A stretch of 42,646 nucleotides of DNA from UBA1067 sp050874585. Its GTDB lineage: Bacteria > Verrucomicrobiota > Kiritimatiellia > RFP12 > UBA1067. This document shows, in pieces, positions 8,701 through 16,045 of the stretch. Below the pieces are notes generated by a model, which was given only the letters and a program-made list of their open reading frames with translations, was not told the origin of the DNA and did not search any database. How positions within the stretch are numbered: position 1 is the stretch's first letter; each line of letters opens with the position of its first letter. The DNA lies in assembly GCA_050874585.1 (NCBI GenBank), contig JBNMKZ010000016.1, positions 1 through 42,646 of the forward strand, written 5' to 3'. Position numbers and translations under genes: made by a program.

Positions 8701-10383
8701 ATGTGGTGGGTGAATAAGTTTGGTAGTGTTTCTGGGCCTTATTCAGATGAGCAGATTCGTAAAGGCATTCAGCAGAATGTCTTTACGAGACTCCATAAGA
8801 TTTCGTCCGATAGGCAGAGTTGGCAACGAATCGATCAGACTGAATTCTGGAATCCTGTCGTGCGTGCACCCGTGGAGATGGATATTCCAGTGGAATGTGC
8901 GCGGACAAAAATCGGAAGCATCGTCCATGCTCAGGAGGTGATGAAAGAGGAACCAGAACCCATTACTTCGACTGTTGGGCCTGATTGGGAGGCCGTGCCG
9001 CGCACACCTAATCGTGGTAGTTTTTGGTTGCGCCATAAGATGGTTCTTGGTATCATGAGCGTCGCGTGTGCGCTCATCATTGGTGCGCTTATCTGCGTTC
9101 TCCGGATCGAGGGCAAGAAGTCGCATTTGCCCGCTCCTGTCCCCGTGGTTGAAGAGCCATCCAAAAAAGAGAAGTCGTCTAAGAAGACCGATGTAGCGGC
9201 GGATGACTTTGAGGAAATCAAGAAGCGGGTCGTGCTGATTCATACAAAAGAAGGCAGCGGTACGGGATTCCTTGTGAAGATGGGCGGTAAAAAATATGTG
9301 CTGACGAACGATCATGTGATTCGCAGCAAGACAACGCCTGAGGCGGTGCTTGTGGATGGAACAAACATCGAACTCGGAAATTTGTCAATTGCGGAAGATC
9401 GGGATCTTGCGCGTTATGAGGTCCAGTACGATGGCGAATACTTTGAACTCAGTGATAAGGTCCCAAACAACAATGACGAGGTATGGGTGTATGGTAATTC
9501 GATGGGCGATGACGTGATTACCTCACTTCGTGGATTTGTAACGGGTGTGGGTAACAAAGTGCTGAAGGTCAACGCAGAAATCGTTAAAGGAAACAGCGGA
9601 AGCCCAATTCTGGGCAAGGATGGGAAGGTCGTGGCTGTCGCCGCTTATTTACTAAGCGGAGCCAGGGGACAGGATTGGACGACGAGGGATACGTCCTTTG
9701 ATAGTGTCCGTCGTTTTGGCATTCGCGCTGTCAATGTCAATTGGGTTGCTGTTAATCGTCGTAAGTACGAACAGGACTGCGCGAAGATTGATCTCATGGG
9801 CATCTATTGGAATTACTTGCTTCCCTATCTCATCTGTCAGGATGTTTCAGAGGAAAGGCTCAATCAGCTGAAACTCGAACACAAGGATGTGGATCGGAAG
9901 AGTTTCGATGGCGATGATGTGGGATTTCATGAGATGTTGATGGAAGTCTCGCGATCTTACGCTGGGCGAGGGACGAGTTGGCAAAGATGGCGGAATCTGT
10001 GTCAAGAGCGCGATGCATTTAGTAAGAGCTTGGGTGAGGCTATTCAATCGGGAAGGCTGACGCGAGAGCGCGGAGAAAAGGCACTTGATGAATTTGACAA
10101 GAACAAGATGATTGATGCAACATGGGAGAAAGTGAAGACTAAATATCGTGAATTCTTGTCGAAACGCAAGAATGCATTGATGATGGCCAGGGAGTTTTTA
10201 ACGGAAACCGCTTGGCAAGATCCGCTGATGCGACATGGCTATAGCGAGGGTTCCCCCGAAGGGTCTGTCGATTGGTATCTGGAAGGTATTCAGTATTATA
10301 TGGATCGGAATACCCAGCAGCTTAAAGATCTCAACAAAACACTCAAAAAACTTGAGCAAGGAGATGATGACGATGAGGAATAA
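8701..10383 (+). CDS. GYF domain / membrane helix / trypsin-like serine protease
   Basis: A 560-residue protein with three parts. Residues 1-50 are a GYF_2 adaptor (W-W-V, then S-G-P-Y) like the one in the GTPase of this operon. A membrane helix lies at about 114-135. After a Pro/Lys-rich linker comes a chymotrypsin-fold domain (about 170-340) with an intact triad: His205 in T-N-D-H-V-I, Asp235 in D-R-D-L-A and Ser299 in G-N-S-G-S-P. The remaining 200 residues are helical. The topology puts GYF in the cytoplasm and the protease outside. No PDZ domain is visible, so it is not a normal HtrA/DegP. The ATG directly follows the preceding stop codon, and GGGAG lies nine bases upstream. It overlaps the next gene by 11 bp. 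Its substrate is unknown; partner proteins of the operon are candidates. Confidence 0.85.
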   Translation: MWWVNKFGSVSGPYSDEQIRKGIQQNVFTRLHKISSDRQSWQRIDQTEFWNPVVRAPVEMDIPVECARTKIGSIVHAQEVMKEEPEPITSTVGPDWEAVPRTPNRGSFWLRHKMVLGIMSVACALIIGALICVLRIEGKKSHLPAPVPVVEEPSKKEKSSKKTDVAADDFEEIKKRVVLIHTKEGSGTGFLVKMGGKKYVLTNDHVIRSKTTPEAVLVDGTNIELGNLSIAEDRDLARYEVQYDGEYFELSDKVPNNNDEVWVYGNSMGDDVITSLRGFVTGVGNKVLKVNAEIVKGNSGSPILGKDGKVVAVAAYLLSGARGQDWTTRDTSFDSVRRFGIRAVNVNWVAVNRRKYEQDCAKIDLMGIYWNYLLPYLICQDVSEERLNQLKLEHKDVDRKSFDGDDVGFHEMLMEVSRSYAGRGTSWQRWRNLCQERDAFSKSLGEAIQSGRLTRERGEKALDEFDKNKMIDATWEKVKTKYREFLSKRKNALMMAREFLTETAWQDPLMRHGYSEGSPEGSVDWYLEGIQYYMDRNTQQLKDLNKTLKKLEQGDDDDEE

Positions 10384-11233
10384 GCGGGAGAAGAAGCAAC
10401 TCGATTGGCATCTTGGGGACTTCGAGCAACGGTTTGGCTTCTCGGGCGGCAAATATACAGATGTCAATATGTTTTTCGCCACGCTTCTGGCAGGGGTGTT
10501 AACGGCTCTCTTTTACATCGGGCTGTGCCATGTGCCAGCCGCCGTTCGCGAAATCTCGTATATTCAAATGCTTCTGAACCGAGGGTGGACGCCGTATGCC
10601 ATGTTCTTCCTGGCTGTTCTTGCCGGCTGCATCCTCTTCATCAAATGGCGCAAGCTCGAATTCCAGAAGCGCGCATTTCGTCTGGAACTGATTCCGATGG
10701 AGCAGAGTTTTGCGTTGACACCTGAAACGGCGGTTAATGTTATCGCCAAACTCAATTCGCTCGTGGATGAGCCAAAGCGTTTCGTCCTCTTCAATCGCAT
10801 TGAGCGGGCTCTCCTTAACCTGAAGAACATCGGCAATCTGTCGGATGTGTCAGAGATGTTGCGTGCGCAAGCGGAGAACGATGAGAATCACGCGGAATCG
10901 AGCTATGGAATTCTGACGGGAATTGTCTGGGTTATACCGATTCTTGGGTTTATTGGTACAGTTATTGGCCTCTCGGGGGCAATTGGCGGTTTTGGCACTG
11001 TGCTTGGCGCAGATGCGACGGTTGAGTCGTTGCGGAGTGCCTTGGCACCTGTCACATCGAATCTCGGGATTGCCTTTGATACGACATTCGTAGCGCTCAT
11101 CTTTGCCATGGTCATCCAACTTCTGGTGACGGTCCTGCGCAAAAAGGAAGATCAGTTCCTCGATGCCTGCCGCGACTATGCACATGTCAATGTCATTTCA
11201 AAATTGCGAATGAAGGATGATGCGGCGGCGTAG
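10373..11233 (+). CDS. MotA/TolQ/ExbB-type proton channel subunit
   Basis: A 286-residue inner-membrane protein with four predicted helices at about 32-52, 74-92, 179-203 and 231-255, separated by a cytoplasmic stretch of about 85 residues. The third and fourth helices carry the family signature: G-F-I-G-T-V-I-G-L-S-G, then L-A-P-V-T-S-N-L-G-I-A-F-D-T-T. Known members form pentamers around two single-pass B subunits and use the proton gradient to drive rotation or force. Several ATGs lie in frame; AAGGAG at 10358-10363 fits the one at 10373 best (nine-base spacing), overlapping the protease gene by 11 bp. The next two genes encode candidate B subunits, so this looks like a stator module related in logic to ZorA/ZorB or TolQ/TolR. 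It lacks the long cytoplasmic tail of ZorA. Confidence 0.9.
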   Translation: MRNKREKKQLDWHLGDFEQRFGFSGGKYTDVNMFFATLLAGVLTALFYIGLCHVPAAVREISYIQMLLNRGWTPYAMFFLAVLAGCILFIKWRKLEFQKRAFRLELIPMEQSFALTPETAVNVIAKLNSLVDEPKRFVLFNRIERALLNLKNIGNLSDVSEMLRAQAENDENHAESSYGILTGIVWVIPILGFIGTVIGLSGAIGGFGTVLGADATVESLRSALAPVTSNLGIAFDTTFVALIFAMVIQLLVTVLRKKEDQFLDACRDYAHVNVISKLRMKDDAAA

Positions 11234-12014
11234 ACGTGAGAATCCACTGTCCCTGTTTTCCTTTCAGGATATTATCACAGGGTTATGCGGAATCATGATT
11301 TTCATGGTTCTTGTTCAGATTATTGATCTCGTGTGTGGACATGATGCGCGTGGTGCGTCAGCGCCCATACCCGTTGAGACGAAGGATGAACGCGATGCGC
11401 TCAAGAAAGAGGTTTCGCGGCTTGAAGGGGAATTGCAGGCAAGCAAGCGGAAGTCGGCAAGCTCGGTTGTCGCCGTGCAGGACAAGGCGCGGCTCGCCGA
11501 TGCCGAGAAGGTAAAGGCGGATTTAACCGAGAAGGAATTGATCGTTGCCGCACTTGTCTCGCAAGTCCATGACTTGGAAACACAGGTTGAGGCGGCAAGA
11601 AAGGCAGATGCAGAAGATGCAGCTAAAGTTCGTGAGATGGAGCGGACGCGTCGGCTGCTGGAACAGCAGATTGCGGGCATGCAGCGCTGTCGAGGTGTGA
11701 CGCTCATCCCTGAGCGCGGCGAATTTAAGATACCCATTTATATGGTCTGTTCATGGGCGGGAATCGATATCCACCGTCCCTTCGAGAGAAAACCTCGTGT
11801 CCGCATTGGCCCAGACGAAATAGAGACCGAACTCAATGATTTTCTTGGGGAGTTGGATCACACAACCCATTCGGTTGTCTTGCTGGTGCGTCCGTCGGGT
11901 GTCAAATGCATGAATCGGGCGATTGAACTTTTGAAGAACCATAGTTTCACTTACGGTCGCGATCCCTTGGAAGAACACCTTGAAGTTGCCTTTGAGGTGC
12001 GGGAGGGTAAATGA
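11217..12014 (+). CDS. ExbD/ZorB-like stator subunit, first copy
   Basis: A 265-residue protein with the B-subunit layout: an Arg-rich cytoplasmic start, F-S-F-Q-D-I with Asp18 at the start of a membrane helix (19-39), a coiled coil (about 55-155) and a globular C-terminal domain (about 160-265). In ExbD, TolR and MotB an Asp at this position carries protons, so Asp18 is the likely ion-binding residue. The tail contains V-V-L-L-V-R-P-S-G-V-K and resembles ExbD/TolR periplasmic domains rather than the OmpA peptidoglycan-binding domain. It overlaps the channel gene by 17 bp and the next gene by 4 bp (ATGA), suggesting coupled translation. The start may be ATG 11217 or the adjacent ATG 11220. 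Confidence 0.8.
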   Translation: MMRRRRRENPLSLFSFQDIITGLCGIMIFMVLVQIIDLVCGHDARGASAPIPVETKDERDALKKEVSRLEGELQASKRKSASSVVAVQDKARLADAEKVKADLTEKELIVAALVSQVHDLETQVEAARKADAEDAAKVREMERTRRLLEQQIAGMQRCRGVTLIPERGEFKIPIYMVCSWAGIDIHRPFERKPRVRIGPDEIETELNDFLGELDHTTHSVVLLVRPSGVKCMNRAIELLKNHSFTYGRDPLEEHLEVAFEVREGK

Positions 12015-12886
12015 GGCGCAGGTCATCTGATTCCGGGAGCATGGATATGCTTCTTGACACGATGTGCAACACATTCGGAGGCGTGTCTTTTATTGCGCTG
12101 ATGGTTGCGATTTTGTCCGCTACGTTGCCAAAAGCTTCTAATGAACAAGCCCAAGAGAGCATCAGCGAAGCGCAGGTAATCGATAGGGAGGCGGAAAGGC
12201 TTCGCGAGCGGCGTGATGTCTTGCGACGGACGATTGGGATTTATTCTTCGTTCGTGGAGAATGCAGCGACGGGTCTCGTTGTCAAGGCTGACTTGGCGAG
12301 AATGGCCGCAGAAGTTGCGGCTAATGACGAGAAGATCCGCCTTTTTGAGAAGAAGCGCATTGAATACATGGACGAGTTGGCGAAAGTGAAGACCCACGCG
12401 TCATATAGTCGCCGCGAAGCGGCTCGTCTGACGAGGCTGCTGAAAGATCTTGAGGAGAAGGTTGGTCGTCCGCTGTTTGATCGCCATCGGGCGGTCAGGA
12501 CACCAAGGGAGCGAGAAGTACAGGGGCTGAAGATTGTCAATGTCTGGCTTCATGAGCGTCGCCTCTATATGATGGATGATAAGCGGAATGTCAGGGAAGT
12601 TGTTGTGGGCACAGAGGATGGAAAAAGGAGATGGGACTGCGAGTTAGTTAAGGGGCGCGGTGTCGTAGTTGACGACGATTTCTTTTTGCATGGCAAGATT
12701 TGGCCCCAGTTGCAGAAACGATTTGACGAAAAGACATACGTCCGCATATTTACGGACACGGTTTCGTTTGATGAGCTGTGTCTTTTTCGGGATGCATTGA
12801 TTAGCAGAAGGGCAATGTACAATTGGATTGTTAATGAGGAAGATGTCATTCATTTCATTGAAGGATATGATGGTCATGTGCAATAA
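12011..12886 (+). CDS. ExbD/ZorB-like stator subunit, second copy
   Basis: A 291-residue protein built like its neighbour: a short Arg-rich cytoplasmic start, Asp16 in M-L-L-D-T-M just before a membrane helix (17-39), a coiled coil (about 50-150) and a globular C-terminal domain. Sequence similarity to the first copy is low outside this plan, so it is a divergent paralogue. Two different B subunits beside one channel gene suggest a heterodimer in the pore. No OmpA-type peptidoglycan-binding motif is visible. GGGAGGG precedes the ATG, which overlaps the previous stop as ATGA. The role of the C-terminal domain is unknown. Confidence 0.75.
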   Translation: MRRRSSDSGSMDMLLDTMCNTFGGVSFIALMVAILSATLPKASNEQAQESISEAQVIDREAERLRERRDVLRRTIGIYSSFVENAATGLVVKADLARMAAEVAANDEKIRLFEKKRIEYMDELAKVKTHASYSRREAARLTRLLKDLEEKVGRPLFDRHRAVRTPREREVQGLKIVNVWLHERRLYMMDDKRNVREVVVGTEDGKRRWDCELVKGRGVVVDDDFFLHGKIWPQLQKRFDEKTYVRIFTDTVSFDELCLFRDALISRRAMYNWIVNEEDVIHFIEGYDGHVQ

Positions 12887-14102
12887 ACATCTTATCGTCT
12901 TTGCCCTGTGCAGCTTGTTGCTGAATGCAGGAGCGATGAGCATGACACTTGACGAGTGCAAGAAGTTGGCATCGGAAGGTAATGCAGAAGCCCTGTGGCA
13001 ACTTGGTTGGCGATATGAAAATGGTGATGGTGTGCGCAAGGATGGACTGAAGGCTGTCGTTCAGTACAGGAAAGCTGCGGATAAGAATCACGCTAAGGCC
13101 TGTGGGCGATTGGCGGATTTGTATGAAACGGGGACGATTGTCGGCAAAGACCCGGTCATGGCGGCTCGGTATCGTGCGCAGGCGAAAGGCGACAGCGGAG
13201 AGATTGCGGCTGCGGTGGCTAAAACGGAGCAAGAACGGAGTGAGGTCGATTATATCGAAGTTGCACTTGATTACATCATTGGCCGCAATGGAAAGACGCG
13301 GAATGCCAAGAAGGGCGTCCAGGTTCTGTATAAGACGGCGAAGGACAATCCAACGGCACAACGCGTGTTCGTCGAGCGCTGGGAAGAAGGTGATCTTGAC
13401 GATGGACTCGATACGCTTGATGATGATGATTGGAAGCTTGTGTTGCCTTGGTTTGAGGATCAATATAAGAAAGGTCGTCGCAAGGGTGGATTGGTCCTTG
13501 GCAATCAGGCGTATCGCACGAAGCGTTATTATGATGCGGTGCGATACTGGCAATGGTCTGGAGTGGCTGGAGTGCCAAAGGCGTGGTTTCGATTGGGCAA
13601 ATTCTATTGTTATGACGAAGAGAATGGTGGGGGACCAAAAGCGATGCGGTCGGACATCAAGGCGAAGGATGCCTTTGAGCGTTGTCTGAAGGTTGATTCT
13701 TCTTGGGCCAGTGCCCGCATCAACATTGGTTATCTTTGCGTGTATGGAACGGGACGTTGCATCGACTATCCTCGCGCCCTGCGGATTTTCTCTGATGCGA
13801 TGAGGGACGAGCCCGATAACGAATACTATCCATATTGGTATGGGACGGCCGGTCGAAATCAAATTTGGGATAAGTTCAATGCCCGGTGGAACACGAAGCG
13901 TATTCAGTACCTTTGGTCTCAACATGCCAAGAAGCAGTTGGCGCCTTTAGAGTGGGATGAGCTTAATCGATATTGTACTGATGTTAAGCGATGCGACGAA
14001 GAAGAAAAGGGGTATATGGCGTACATTTTACGCTCGGCGAACAAGGGCTATGAGCCTGCAAAAAAGGCTTATCAGAAGTGGACTGAGAAGCGACGCCGTT
14101 GA
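12870..14102 (+). CDS. Secreted Sel1-repeat protein
   Basis: About 410 residues, with a hydrophobic signal peptide ending near A-G-A-M-S. At least two Sel1-like (TPR-related) repeats follow: A-L-W-Q-L-G-W-R-Y-E-N-G-D-G-V and G-R-L-A-D-L-Y-E-T-G-T, each ending in an A-x-x-Y-R-x-A helix. A further repeat appears near I-G-Y-L-C-V-Y-G-T-G. Sel1 proteins usually act as scaffolds, which fits a periplasmic assembly factor for the complex. The start lies inside the end of the preceding gene; AAGGA at 12861-12865 could serve ATG 12870 or 12876. It is the last gene of the close-packed series. Confidence 0.8.
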   Translation: MVMCNKHLIVFALCSLLLNAGAMSMTLDECKKLASEGNAEALWQLGWRYENGDGVRKDGLKAVVQYRKAADKNHAKACGRLADLYETGTIVGKDPVMAARYRAQAKGDSGEIAAAVAKTEQERSEVDYIEVALDYIIGRNGKTRNAKKGVQVLYKTAKDNPTAQRVFVERWEEGDLDDGLDTLDDDDWKLVLPWFEDQYKKGRRKGGLVLGNQAYRTKRYYDAVRYWQWSGVAGVPKAWFRLGKFYCYDEENGGGPKAMRSDIKAKDAFERCLKVDSSWASARINIGYLCVYGTGRCIDYPRALRIFSDAMRDEPDNEYYPYWYGTAGRNQIWDKFNARWNTKRIQYLWSQHAKKQLAPLEWDELNRYCTDVKRCDEEEKGYMAYILRSANKGYEPAKKAYQKWTEKRRR

Positions 14103-14382
14103 GCTATACCTCGATGATTATGCATCTTGGGCATCCGCCGATTCGCCGTGCTTTGATCTCAACCTGCCGTGCGAGAGGGAGACTTGCAAGGGTGGTGGGT
14201 TGTGCTGCAGACCTTTGTGCTTGGGGGCGTTGCTTCCATTATAGATGCGGTGCAAAAATCACTATATTTCTTCATTGTGTAACTAATGTGAACAATCACC
14301 TACGGCTTCTTCCTGGCGCGTTGCCTATCGTGATGCGAGTGGCCGTTTGTAAAGAACTAAAAAGTAACTGGAGTAAAATGTG
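14103..14382. other. Intergenic gap after the nine-gene series
   Basis: About 280 bp without a supported gene. It is noticeably AT-richer toward its right half (14250-14300). I see no intrinsic terminator and no confident promoter. TGGAG at 14369-14373 is the ribosome site of the next gene. Confidence 0.5.
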
Positions 14383-15252
14383 ATGAAGCATCAAGAACTA
14401 ATTGTTATCACAGGTGCGGCATTGTCTTCGATGTTGTTGTTATCTGGATGCAGGTACGATGCAGAACGTGTTCCTAAGTTCGCTTTAAATAAGACGAGTC
14501 CTGTTGCTCAAGTGAAGAAGATACCGTGGCTTTCAGATGGCAATGCCATAGATGCCTATATGCAATATCATGAAACGAAGGGATTGTGGGAAAAAGATCG
14601 CATTATTCTTCCGTATCTCGGATCTGTCGTTTTCCTGGATATAGATTTCGACGGTGTCCGTGAATTGATGACGGTGGAATGCCAGGGGAGCGCGTGCTGT
14701 TATTATTCTACCCTCTATCGAGTCAATCCTGCGACAAAGGTTGTTGAGAAAGTTGAGTATAATGGATCGGCGTGTCTTGATGACTGGCGTGGTGCTTGGT
14801 GGGATAAAGATACTAGATTAGTCCGTGATAAGATGACCGGTAAAAGGTGTTATCTATCCAAGTGCTCTGTAAGATCCGATTCCCGTTGTGAATATGTGGC
14901 CTATGGCTTACGCGGTTTTACGTTTGATGGGAAATCTTTTAATGGCGAATATTGGTCGATGGAGGAAGATGAATCCACTTATTCGCCGGAATTTCAAAAG
15001 AACATCAATCATAAGATTTCATACGAACTTTCTGGCAAGAAATGTTCTCGCAGGGAATATGAAGAGTGGAATCGAACTTTTGCGGCAAATTACGAAGACG
15101 AGAAATTGGTTCTTGGTATCATCCCGGAAGGTGCGGTACAAGATTTGCATGGCGAATCCTTGCGAACGGCATTATTAAAAGCATATCGTAGTTTTAACTA
15201 TGTTGGTAATCCTTATAGTTCAGGGAATCCGAAGATTGGCAAGGTGAAATAA
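14383..15252 (+). CDS. Lipoprotein of unknown function with an Asp-rich loop
   Basis: A 289-residue protein with a lipoprotein signal ending in L-L-S-G-C (Cys near residue 23). No family is recognised. Near residue 85, D-I-D-F-D-G-V-R-E-L has the D-x-D-x-D-G spacing of a calcium-binding loop, followed by a cysteine-rich stretch (C-Q-G-S-A-C-C and further Cys residues) that could form disulfides outside the membrane. TGGAG is nine bases before ATG 14383, which is preferred to the overlapping GTG at 14380. It lies 280 bp after the envelope operon in the same direction and may belong to the same island. Its base composition is lower in GC than the housekeeping genes downstream. Confidence 0.75.
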   Translation: MKHQELIVITGAALSSMLLLSGCRYDAERVPKFALNKTSPVAQVKKIPWLSDGNAIDAYMQYHETKGLWEKDRIILPYLGSVVFLDIDFDGVRELMTVECQGSACCYYSTLYRVNPATKVVEKVEYNGSACLDDWRGAWWDKDTRLVRDKMTGKRCYLSKCSVRSDSRCEYVAYGLRGFTFDGKSFNGEYWSMEEDESTYSPEFQKNINHKISYELSGKKCSRREYEEWNRTFAANYEDEKLVLGIIPEGAVQDLHGESLRTALLKAYRSFNYVGNPYSSGNPKIGKVK

Positions 15253-15258
15253 GGAGGA

Positions 15259-15465
15259 GTGCCAAAAGGCTTGTCAATTGAATCCGAAGACGGATGCAAT
15301 CGTATTCCGATGTTCGCTCGTGGACGGGGCGGTACTGAAGCCCAAGGCGGATGCTGCCGGATGACCGTGAGCGCGTATGTCGCGAAACTCGTCCGTGAGG
15401 ACGTCGGCGAGGTGGAACTTACCGACGCGGAGAGGAAATGGGTGGAGGAGCATCGCGCCGCGCCA
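15259..15465 (+). pseudogene. Broken ribbon-helix-helix DNA-binding protein
   Basis: Two adjacent frames together read like one small ribbon-helix-helix protein. The second frame reads N-P-K-T-D-A-I-V-F-R-C-S-L and on to P-K-A-D-A-A-G, then hits TGA at about 15361. One base over, the first frame continues with M-T-V-S-A-Y-V-A-K-L-V-R-E-D. A one-base deletion at about 15358 explains the break. The good ribosome site (AAGGAGG at 15251-15257) is not followed by an ATG in the right frame, so the start also seems damaged. Such proteins are typically antitoxins or small repressors. No toxin gene is visible next to it. Confidence 0.5.
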
Positions 15466-16030
15466 CGCCACGCGGCTGAAGTCTGTTCCCTTGGGGGTCT
15501 GACGAAGCGAATGCAGTTCTCGGCTGAGTCATTCTTGTGCAAGGCGCAGCCCGAGAAACTCGCGTCTGCGTCCGCCGCGCAATGGTCGGGCTTGCCTCCG
15601 TTTGGATGAGCCTGTGGATGGCCTGTCTTGCGCCGATGGAAGTGCTTGCTTGTGCGCATCCGAATTTCCTGTCGTGCGCAGGAGAAATGCGTTCCGTGCG
15701 CATCTCGCGAAGTTCTCGTGCCTATCGGAAGAAGACTTACTCGGGAGTAAGTCTGCCACTGACGGGTATCGGAATCCCGGCGACTACCGAGAGGTCGCGC
15801 GGCGGATGGCGTTCCTCTCAATTTTTTTTGCCAATATGTGAATGAATCTTGCGCTTTTGTTTGCTTTGTACCCTGGGCACCCGAAGATTTTGCTGCGCAC
15901 AATGGGTACTCGCGCCGTCGCATCCTCGAATGCCATTCGTCCTGTCTCGGTCGGGGGCTCGCTATTATGACGAATCGCGGGGGTCGAAGTGCCGCGCAAG
16001 TTTTCTTCCGCACGGCGGGGCGGAAAATGG
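15466..16030. other. Gene-poor stretch after the RHH remnant
   Basis: I find no credible gene here. Open frames exist on both strands but resemble no family and lack ribosome sites. It contains three GTGCGCA heptamers between about 15650 and 15710 and one copy of the palindromic repeat (15719-15768). The stretch looks like degraded or repeat-derived DNA between the envelope island and the housekeeping block. Confidence 0.5.
15719..15768. repeat. Structured palindromic repeat, one-unit form
   Basis: AGACTTACTC (15733-15742), GG, then GAGTAAGTCT (15745-15754) form a perfect 10-bp inverted repeat. It is framed by an outer pair, TGCCTATCGGA (15719-15729) and CTGACGGGTA (15759-15768), which pair partly through G-U wobbles. 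The same arrangement, with the same 3-base left spacer, occurs at 42551-42644, where the inner palindrome is present three times. Keeping pairing through wobble changes suggests the element works as folded RNA or single-stranded DNA. Confidence 0.75.
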
Positions 16031-16036
16031 TATAAT
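16028..16036 (+). promoter_or_regulatory. Extended -10 box of the ribonuclease gene
   Basis: TGGTATAAT, a perfect TATAAT with the upstream TG of extended -10 promoters. The ATG lies nine bases after it, so transcription would begin at or within a few bases of the start codon, giving a leaderless or nearly leaderless message. There is no Shine-Dalgarno sequence, as expected. Confidence 0.65.
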
Positions 16037-16045
16037 GCTGGACGG

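Noticed and set aside
8701..10383. HtrA/DegP housekeeping protease
   Set aside because: The catalytic domain is of the same fold, but no PDZ domain is visible and the N-terminal GYF and membrane helix are not found in DegP.
184..14102. Type VI secretion or flagellar motor locus
   Set aside because: FHA and stator-like parts suggested this, but there are no sheath, Hcp, VgrG, ClpV, flagellin or rotor genes.
15537..15845. Overlapping small open frames after the RHH remnant
   Set aside because: They run through the palindromic repeat, lack ribosome sites and resemble no family.
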